A DNA stretch of 21,582 bases, taken from the NCBI GenBank assembly GCA_019649035.1, contig BMAT01011313.1:11098-32679 (forward strand). The letters are read 5' to 3'. The position numbers and the translations under genes were made by a program. Positions within the stretch are counted from its first letter, which is position 1. Each line of letters begins with the position of its first letter. The DNA comes from Elysia marginata. Lineage: Eukaryota > Mollusca > Gastropoda > Plakobranchidae. A model generated the notes under the pieces. That model searched no databases. It was not told the origin of the DNA and saw nothing but the letters and a program-made list of their open reading frames with translations. This document shows, in pieces, positions 1 to 10,000 of the stretch.

Positions 1-789
1 GACATGGTATAAACTGGACGAACTTTTGGGACAGCCTCATATTATTTACAATGTAAATAAGCTATCACATTGTGAGAAGTTATTTCTGTTAACTTTATAG
101 AAACTTTTCCCTACTTAAACTTGAAAATATAATAAAAATCCTAATAGAAAAGGCGTTTTTATCTTCCATACGACATCTGATATATTGCATTATTTTTGGC
201 TCTGATTTTACGATATGAACAGTTTACTTCTGATCAACTTATGGCTATTGAATTACACGTATACCCTGTAATAAGATTGTAGACACATATATTTTTTATT
301 TTCATTATTGTTCAACCCTTTGAATAAGATTCTTCAGATGCAAAACTAACATTTATATTCCTTTATCTATCTGAAGTCTATACGCCTTCTATCTTCCTAC
401 TTTTATAAATATAAGCTCCTCATCGTGTAAAGCTATGCTGGTAATAAGTTTGATCCCACCAGATGTTGGGGACTGTTCCGTAAAAATCCCCCCCCCCCCT
501 CCCCCCCAAGGTGCAGGAACCTTGTGTTATATACTTTTTTAATATGAGGATGTTTTTTTTCCTCTTCATTTTTTGTTTACTTAATGCAAATTTAGTTTCA
601 CTGCAACAGAGGCTGGCAACTAAACTGTGTAAAACAAATTTGTTATCTAAGGCAATGTCACTAAAGTATAAAGATATTAGTCAGCACAGTTTTTGTCTTC
701 TCCTACCATTGAGTACCAACTTCTTAAAAATCTCACCATGGCATTGACTTAAAAAATACCTTTCATCCCGTTATCCCTTCTGACTACAG
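1..789 (+). other. 3' part of the intron before exon 1; C-tract
   Basis: This is AT-rich non-coding sequence ending in a good acceptor: a pyrimidine-rich run from about 768, then CTACAG at 784-789. It contains an almost pure C-tract at 488-507 (12 C, one T, 7 C). A 78-codon open frame at 511 has low-complexity Phe/Leu-rich content and no family resemblance, so I regard it as chance. No other gene or repeat stands out. Confidence 0.8.
488..507. repeat. Poly-C tract
   Basis: Twelve C, one T and seven C form a nearly pure C-tract in an AT-rich intron. Similar pure runs lie at 13415-13425 (C11) and 15496-15511 (G16). They are prone to length variation and sequencing error. Confidence 0.9.
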
Positions 790-1035
790 ACACTATCTAA
801 AGAAGCTGAGGTATTAAGAGGGGGTCTGCTGCAGATGAGGGAAGTACTTGACCGCCTGGAACCGTTGCATAGCCCACTGGAACCACCAGGAGGTTCTGTG
901 CTACTGAGGGAACTGGCTAATGCTGCTCACATCCCTGAGGCCACCCTTTCCTCCACTGCAACACCCTTGCTGCATGCTCTATCAGCAGCTCATGCTTACA
1001 TCACCATGTTTGTGCATGTGTGTAGAATGGGTCAG
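790..1035 (+). CDS. HUWE1: HUWE1 exon 1 of window (residues 1-82)
   Basis: The exon encodes 82 residues and runs phase 0 to phase 0. It follows acceptor CTACAG and ends at CAG|GTGAGT, a near-perfect donor. The stretch [20 protein letters not shown] is almost identical to the vertebrate HUWE1 segment just C-terminal of DUF913. The predicted structure is mostly helical, in line with the armadillo-like ring of HUWE1. The internal ATG at 835 is an ordinary Met codon and not a start, because the frame continues upstream to the acceptor and matches in position. Confidence 0.94.
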
Positions 1036-4000
1036 GTGAGTCCCTGTTTCGTCTTTTCATGCCTGCTTTGGCTATCACTAACTAAATAGACTTTGTGGTT
1101 TACTAAGTTGTAAAAATGGGAAATTTTTATTGATTCTAAACAATTTGTTGGGTATGTTTGCAAGTATTTACTGTTTTATTGTCTAAATATTAAGGTATAA
1201 TTCTAAAAGTGACATTGAATTGCTTTTTACTTTCAGTTTGACATCCGGACTATCTCTGTTAACCACTGGGGCTCAGATTTAGGCCTGTCCGTCCTCAAGG
1301 GTCTGAGTTCCTTGTATAACTCCTTGGTCTGGGAAAGCACTGTTCTCTTAGCTCTATGTAATGAGGACTACCTCCCGTCTGGCTGTTTGTTTGGCAAGGC
1401 TGACCTAGAGAAGCTGCTGTCAAAAGATGCACGGGAGAAAAGTGAAGGAACTGTGGAGGAGAAAGATGCTGGAGCCCCAGAGTCAAACGACATCGGTAGG
1501 GCTGATGCCATGGACACCCAGAATAACACGGAGGAGCGCATGGACACTTCAGAGAGCCATCTGGCTAATGCAGCTCCAGCTGCAGAAGGAAATGGGAGCG
1601 GCCTGGCTCAAGCTCAAGGTCCTTTGGTGACTCCATCTGCCTCCTCAACTTCTATAGACAGTGAGCTCCTGCGGCCAGCAGAAAGTGGAGGCAGTGGTGT
1701 TGGAACGTCAGAAGTGACTGGGGATGACAAGGAAAATAAGCGTAAACTTACCCCTGCCATGCAGGCTCAGTTGAGACAGCTCAAACCGTTGCTGACACTA
1801 TCCTCACGCCTGGGCCGTGCCCTCTCGGAACTGTTTGTACTGCTGGTGAAGCTGTGTGTTGGCTCTCCTGTTCGCATGCGACGGTCTCAGCAGTTGCACC
1901 CCCCTGTGATGCCCTCTCCCCAAGCCCGAGAAGTTGCATTAGCCCTTACTAACTTGCTCTCGGGAGGACTCTCCTTCCAACCACCAATTGATGCTTCTCT
2001 TGCCAAACTCAGGTATGTCTTTCCTTCTTTACAATTGATCCATCTCTGTTTTGAGGCTCTTCGCTCATTTCATTTTTAAGTAAACATTGGGCATGATGAT
2101 GTGAAATGCTTGTTCATTATAAAAAAAAGTAGTCCATATATGTCGATGCAAATATCAAATTTGGTGTTTAATTTTACCTGAGCATCTTAACTGTTAAGTT
2201 TTCAGGAAATATAATTGTCTGAAAAATTTTTTTTTAAAGTACAAATTGGGCTGAGTAGGGTGGAGGGGATGGGGTGGAATAATCCTTTTAAAATGCTGGA
2301 TTTGAATGATGATGATTTTAAAAATAAGAGGGTCAATTTTATTATTTGTTCCCATTGATGACAAAAACACAATGTTGTAATATATTATTTTTAAGCTGCT
2401 AGGTGCTCCACTCCTTAAAAAACAATGCACAAATCTACTAAGAAGTAAGAACAAATTGTAAATTCCATTAAAAACTGTTAGATATCAAATTAGTTTTTGA
2501 TTACATATCAAAATAATATTTGAATGTCCTTGCAGCCTTACCAAGATTAAGTTATGGCAATTTTTCTTTCCAAAGGATGACATTTCTGGTCTGTTCTGTG
2601 GGCTTTACTGCTCCTATGCTGTTTGATGAGAAAAAGCACCCATTCCACCTTATGCTGCAAAAGTTTGTTACATGTGGTGGCCAGGATGCACTGTTTCAGT
2701 GAGTGGAAATAAATTTGAATTATTTGGTGTTCAAGTATTTCTAATTTAAATTCTATCATAAATTAATCAAGGCTCTTTTTGTAAAAAAAAAAAAAAATTG
2801 AAAGGATACAGTGGATTTAAATTCAAGTCTTTTACTGGAAATTCCTGCTTAAAGGACGTGGCTTGTCGTAGTTTTGTACTATTCTTTGGGCTCAAATTAA
2901 AATTGTTATATTGATATACTCTAATTTTACTTCAGCCACAGGGTGTAAACTGTGTCTCTTTACCACTTCATCTTTTAATTGATTAAATCTAAATACAATC
3001 CTTTTTACAAAGTAACCCCAAAGCATTTTACCCCTCTTTGGTCTTAGATATAAATGAAATTGTCACTTGTGTTAGTACAGTTATCAGTTTCAATTAATCA
3101 ATTAAATAAATTTGTTTCCAGGTCTTTCTCTTGGGCATTGTCAATGGATGGAAAAGTTCCCCTCTCTGAAGGACTTGAGCACCCAGACTTACCCGGTACA
3201 TTAATTTGCTTTTTACATTTTACTTTCATTCTATATACAGCTTATTTTTCACTGTAGCGTCTGCTTGTTTTATATAACTCTTCAATTGATTTCGTTTAAT
3301 GTGTGGTAATTGTCCGCATAAAATTGAAAGTGTATCAGCAAGCATGCATTAGAACTTACATCCAATCTGGTCAATTCATGTGAATTTTAGTGTTGGACAA
3401 ATAGAGAAAGAGCATCATGCTGCGCTATGAAGATATCAGCTTTTTTATATTTAGCAAGCATTCTTAACTGGCTCATTACTAATATGCCACCCCTCATGCA
3501 TAGGCTGTAAGTCATGAAATGCAGATGCGCCTCCCTTTGATAATCTTTATGCCTATGCACCAAATGTCAGCCCATCCGTCGCTAACATTTGTTCAGCCAT
3601 AATCTTCGCTTGGTACAAAATTTTAAAGGCGTTGCTCCATAACTTTTCACGGAAGAAAAGGTCATTCTAAGGGTCATTCTAATGGCTGTCCACCTACAGT
3701 TTCTTGATAAGTTTCACTACGAGAGCATAAAGGGCTTATTTAAAACAAAATAATGTAAGAGCCATAAATCTGTGTTCTTTATTGAATTTAAGTGGATTGA
3801 TTTCTATTTTCTTCTTGTAGGACTATTGTTTTAAGTTGGATACTGTAGATCTAGCTCTATATCTGGACAGTCAAAAATATTGTGAATGGAGCTTTCAGAC
3901 CATGATGCTAAATCACAATTTAAGCTTAAAGAAAAAACTGAGAAAAATAATTTAAAGTTCTATCCCAGGTTTAAAAGACCAACTAATTCTAAGACTTCTG

Positions 4001-7000
4001 TTGTTGTTTAAAGCCCCTTCTCAGACACTTCTGTAAGTTACGCTTGACTTTAGCTGAGTGGCTGCTTATAAAAAAAGTTATAAAAACTCATGCTGCGTCC
4101 AGAAAACGTATTTGTTGTGAAGTAAAATGTTATCAAATATTAATTTGAAGAAATTTGGTTATAGAAAAATTAAAATTGTAAAATTTGTTTATTAAAACAA
4201 CTTAATTGTTCGTACCGAGAGGATAGTAAATTGTTTTAGACTCATTACCAAGGGAGTCTGAGTCAAGGCTTTTCTCCCTGAAAAAATGGAGTCATATAAG
4301 AACACTTTTTACACATTTTTTGTTAATTAGTATAAGTGAACTAGCAGCACTTGCACTTTACAATTAATATATAAGTTGAGATCTTGGACAATTTGTTTGA
4401 GCGTAAATCTAATTTATTCTCATAGCTAAGGCCTGGCATCAGCTTTTAAAGATACATTGACAATCCAACTTTTGATGCTCAATTTTTGTTTTATTTTGTA
4501 TTCTCTGCAGATGGTACAGGTGAGTTCTTGGACTCTTGGCTTGCATTAGTCGAGAAGATGATCAACACTAAAGCGGTGCTAGAGTCTCCTCATATACTTC
4601 CTGCCAAGGGCAAAACCCCTGGATTATCCCCATTCAACCCTGTGCAATACCTCATCAGTACTCAGAAGGTAAGGTTATATTGTCATGTTTGCTTAATATG
4701 CAGAATTATGGAATACAAAATAGCACAAAGAAAGGGACCTGTACGTCAACTTATACATAAAGATGAAAATAAAGCTATATTTAGATCTGGATGTTATTTA
4801 CATCTAATTTGCACATATATCTAAAACTACTGTAGACATCGGTCTTGCCATTTCTATTCACATTTTTACTGGGATCTGAACATAATCTCATTAAACTTTT
4901 TTGTTCCTTTTGGCCTCGAAGGGAGTTTTGAGCACAGCAATAGTTATCTGTTTGTCTCATCAATCAAAAAACAGTCTCATCATAGGCTAGTTCATTTTCA
5001 CCGTTTGTAGAAGATGCAAGGTGGCTTATGGCTAAAATATGATTTTCAGTGCCAGTGTACTAAGACCTCTAAATTCTTTTTTGTGTGGGTAGTAATTTTA
5101 AACTTATTACACTTGTGTGCAAAAGTAGTGTGTGCCATCTCCATTTCATACAATGCATGGGTGCCAAATGTACCTTTTTGTCGTTCTTTTTATCCTTTGG
5201 AAATTTTCTAGTTATATTCTTTGTCTATTATCCAAACAAAAATAGCTATTGTATAACTTCTATCTATTATTCAGTGCTTCCATTCTTCCGCATTTTTTGC
5301 GGAAATCCGCAGTTTTTTCCATCCTCAAAGAAATCCGCATTTGACTTTTTTCTGTCTCACCGATTTTCCGCATTCAGAAAAAAAAAAAGAAATCCTCAAC
5401 CGGTTGTGTCCGCTAAGTACTACCAACTGCAGGAAGTAAATACCAGTACTAAAATGGTGGGGGCGGAAGTCATTTGTGAAGGAAAACGAAAAGCCTACCT
5501 CGGCAGACATCGTTGGAGTGGTTGCCCTTACGTTGTTTTTTTCCGTTGCTCCCACAGTTTCCGCGGTAGACCTCGTCACTTTTGGGTCTCATTCTCTTGT
5601 GCAGCAAGAAATCTAGTTTTTTCAAACCTTGGATCGAATTCAAATACAAGTTGACTTGCAGCTTTTCAACTTTTTTTTTTTCATTCGGTCTATTATTGAT
5701 TAAGACTCTAGATCTATTTATGACACTTGCACTGTTTGTTTATCCAGACTAGAACTAAATCTATTTTACCTAGATCTACATGCTGGCTAAAATATTGATC
5801 TGAATTCTGATCTCGTGGATCGCATCTCAGTGGATTCTTTCGGATATTAATCTTGTGCGTTTATGGAAGTGCGATTTCTGTCAGAAGGTGACAAAGGTGC
5901 TGTCAAGGCCATTGACTCTTCTGTGAAAAACAAGTGATCATGGAAATGGTCAGATGAAATTTTAGGCCATACATTTGATAGACTTGGGCCCATAAGTTAT
6001 ATGCTAGGGGACTGCATCTTCAAGATGGATGTTGCAGGAATAGTGTGGTGTAAGGATAAGATTGCATATGGCAGCAATGGCAAAAAAAACACCTCATCAG
6101 CCATTGCAGACCTGATAAACATTTGGGAATTTTAAAGACTCGAGCAACAAGTTTGCTTGACCTCTCAGCAGCATTTGATACCATAGACCATCATATACTG
6201 CTAGATAGACTAAAAACAACTTATGGCATATCAGAAACTGCTTTGTGCTGGTTTAGCTCATATATTTCAAATAGACACCAGTCAGTTATAATTGAGAATG
6301 TAAGATCTGTACCAACCCTCATGAAGTATGGTGTCCCCCAGGGTCTTTATTAGGTCCAATTTTGTTTTCTTTGTACACACAGCCTCTCGGTGACCTCATT
6401 AAGAAATTTAATTTTTCTTTTCATAAGTATGCTGATGACACCCAGATTTATACTTCAGTAGACGTGCATCCCTTGAATCTCTTGATGAGTGTGTGAAAGC
6501 AATCTCCTCATGGATGTCAGCCAATGCTTTAAAATTAAATGAGGATAAAACTGAATTGATGATTGTTGGAACTCCATCAAAACTGAAATCTATTGATGTG
6601 TCAAAATTTAAACTGTGTGGCAATGAAATTTCTTTCTCTACCTGTGTAAAAAACCTTGGAGTAATGATAGACAATAGTTTTACCATGAATGATCAAATTT
6701 CAAAGATTAGACGCTCTTGTTACCTAGAACTTTGAAAAATTGCCCACATTAGACCATATCTTTCTGTTGAAGCAACAAATAAACTTGTCTGTGCTTTTGT
6801 AACTTCAAAATTAGATTATTGCAATTCTTTAATGACTGGGATCTCTGAATCTAAAGTTGCTAAATTACAGGAAGTTCAAAACAACGCTGCAAAAATGGTA
6901 TATAGGAAGAAGAGAAGTGATCATGCTACACCTTTATTGAAAGAGTTGCATTGGCTACCAGTTAAACAGCGCATTGAGTATAAAGCAGCATCTATTGTAT

Positions 7001-10000
7001 TTCAATGTTTAAATCTTCCAAATTATCCAACCTATTTGAGTACTATGTTTACACCTTACACTCCTACAAGGACTTTAAGATCAGAAAAGAAGAATTTGTT
7101 AGCCAAACCTAGAACAAAATTGAAAACCTACGGGGACAGAGCTTTTACTCTCCAGGGCCCAGATGTTTGGAACCGTTTACCCTTATCAGTCCAACAGTCC
7201 GAATCATTATCTAGATTTAAATCAGTTCTGAAGACATACTTATTTAAAAACTGAACCATTATAAGAAATTTATTAGGAACCCTAAATTTACAATTTTTCT
7301 TGTCCATGTTTTCTTGTATTTGATATATCTATCTTTGCTTTTTTTATTGATTTTTTTTCTTCAATTTCCAATTGTCTACGTTATCGATGTTTTTGAAAAT
7401 TTGTATGAAAGAAACTGTGTAGCTTTTATTTTGTCAAGCGCTTTGAGACTTTAAATTATTGTAAAAAGCGCTATATAAATTTAGATATTATTATTATTAT
7501 TATTAACAATCTATCACGATCAGATTGGTGGTGTTGGTGAACAAGGTAGACCTACTGCACAAGAGGGGATACTTCTTTAAAATTCATGTCATTGATACTT
7601 TATGAAAGCACCATTTAAATATCATCATAAGTTAAGACTCACAGTTTTGAGGACAAAGTCAAAGGAAAAAGTTAAAAAAATGATGAATTATTTCATTCTT
7701 GTAGGATTTAAATAGGCAAATACTCCCCCTTTTAAAATTGAGACTAATTCTTACCCAAATGCACTAAAAGGGCCCTTTTGTGAGTAAAATTTATTTTGGG
7801 GGAGCATGCCCCCTGACCCACCTAGCAGTGCTCCCGCCTTAGGCGGTCGCATTGGTCGTTCCCCCAAGAAAATCCTCGATTTTCATCGATTCCCAGTGGA
7901 AGCACTGATTATTTTCTTTTTATGTGAATTGCAACGCTCTGCCCATTTCTGGTCTAATTTTTTAAAAATCATTTGGCATTCCTGACAATGTGCTGCCATC
8001 TTCTGATAAAAAATAGCAAAAGTAGCGGGGTTTTTTTGGAGGGGGGGGGAGAGGGTGGGCATATCCTCAAAATTCCTTGGAGACTCATACATTATGGAAG
8101 TAGTAAATAGAAATAATATTTTGCTTGAAATTTGCAGGAGTGAAATGATGCTCACTGCTTGGAAAATGATGAAGGCATTAAGTTTTGAAATAAAGGAAAT
8201 CAGAAACATGTCTAATTTGTTTTGATATTTTTGTTTATTTACAAATCCTCAGGCTGCCTTTAATGCTGTTATGAATTTGTGGAACAAGAAACCTCTCCCT
8301 GTTCATGGCAGCCGCATGTCAGAATCTGTCTTTACTATCCTGTGCCATATTATCAAGGGAGAGGCTATCATAAAGGTGAGAAATAAAAACGGAAATGTGT
8401 TAATTAGAAAGTCTGTCACCAAGTAGTATAATTTTTTAAAAAAGCAATATTTCATGTGAATACTACTTTTATTAATTTAAAAAAAAGTTGTGATTTATCC
8501 TATTTGTACTGTAATGTACTGTGATACAAGTTGCATTCTCCTTGCATCACCCCTTTGGGAGAAGCATATAAATAAGTTTTCAGTTTCTATATGTCCCCTC
8601 TCCAGAGGGTTGAGTCAGAAGTAGAATTTTGTGTGAAAAGGCTGAATCAACAAAACCTGGGATATTTTTTCCACAAAATGTTAATAAAATATACTTTATT
8701 CATACATGTACGTATATAAAATATTGATAGTTTTTTTAAGGTTTAGAAGCTTAGAAATCTTGTGTTCAAAACAGCAACACCTTTGAAAGTGAAACTTGCA
8801 ATACCCTTAACATGAGGGGGAAAAGACTATAGATGGAAATTTTATCAACTAAATAAGTTAAATCTTTTGAATGAGTAAAGGTTTGTAAAAGGTACCTTTT
8901 ACAACAGCTTATCTTTACTACCACTTTTTTTAAAAATAATATTTCATTTGTCAGAAACACCTTGAGAAAGAAAAAGCTGGAGCAGGAGCTGCAGCCATTG
9001 CAGGTCCCAGTGGGGCTGAAGCTGTTGACTTGAGTGGTGCTGGGCCATCTGGTGTGGTGGCAGCAGCAGCAGGCAGTCGCTTAGCAGAACCTGCCATTAA
9101 CCAGGCCCACCTGCAACAGGTGAGCTTTTGAGGTCTCTGCTACATTAAAGCTGGGAGGGGTACATTTTTAAATGGCCAATCATAAATAATAGGTTACAAC
9201 ATCCAGAACATTTTTCTAACAGATATATGAAGGTCACCCATTTTAGAGCACACTTCAATCTAGAAATTCACAAATTCAGCTATCATTGTTGTTAAAAGTA
9301 CATGTTTAGTAATAAAAGGTAGGTTCTAAGAAAGGCCAGTTTAGAACTCCTATTGTATCCCCTCAAATTCTTTGAAATTATTTCCTTAAAAAGTTGGTGT
9401 TGAACTATGAGAGGGTTTATGTTCACATTTACCCATTATTAAAGTCTTTTTGTATTTTCAAATAACTCTTTGATGTTTTTGTCTTGCAACAGCTCATGGA
9501 CATGGGCTTTAGCAGGGAACAGGCGACAACTGCTCTTAGCAATACAACAAGTGTTGAGCAGGCCACTGAATACATTCTATCCAATCCTTTGCCTGCTGCA
9601 AGCAGCGTGAGTGTTAAAACTGGACCTTCATCTGTCAATGAAACTTTAAAAAACTTGATAAATTATCTTGTTATTTGTTCTGGTTTTCTTTCTTTCTTTT
9701 TCTTTTTGGTTACTTTTGTTTGAATATCCCTTACAATAATCAATGCTTTATTTGTAAAAAGGATCATTTTTATTTTACATCAAACATAATATACATACTT
9801 TTTTTACAGTGCTTTTCCAATGCCCTTTTATTTATGAGCCATTTTTATGCTGCAAAGTTTCTTCTTAGATAAGTGTTTCTAGATAATCTGATTCTAAACT
9901 AATATTGATAATGAAAAGTCCCACAAGATGTAAAAAAAGCTTCATTACAGGCTGTTGTCACTCACTCTTGCTCACTTTACAAAGGATCATGACCTTTAAC

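Larger units (their letters stand above)
5272..7907 (+). mobile_element. Decayed hAT-like DNA transposon, interrupted by a LINE
   Basis: The two ends are perfect 11-bp inverted repeats: CAGTGCTTCCA at 5272-5282 and TGGAAGCACTG at 7897-7907. They are flanked by the direct repeat ATTATT. The CAGTG start fits the hAT superfamily. The left end carries a 7-bp-arm hairpin (5286-5304) and five TCCGC motifs between 5287 and 5413, like the subterminal transposase-binding repeats of hAT elements. The right end has the hairpin CCGCCTTAGGCGG at 7834-7846. Without the LINE the element is about 1.28 kb, and it lacks the hAT catalytic and dimerisation domains. It is therefore a deleted, non-autonomous copy. 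A 6-bp rather than 8-bp duplication is unusual for hAT, although subgroups with shorter duplications are known. The superfamily call is inference. Confidence 0.7.

Noticed and set aside
511..747. 78-codon open frame on + strand
   Set aside because: It is Phe/Leu-rich by base composition, has no family resemblance and lies in an intron directly before a good acceptor.
1295..1486. Minus-strand open frame over exon 2
   Set aside because: It is a shadow of the strongly conserved HUWE1 exon on the + strand.
5085..5654. 189-codon open frame on + strand
   Set aside because: It runs from host intron through the transposon's left border and is Phe/Ser-rich; crossing an insertion border shows it is not an ancestral gene.
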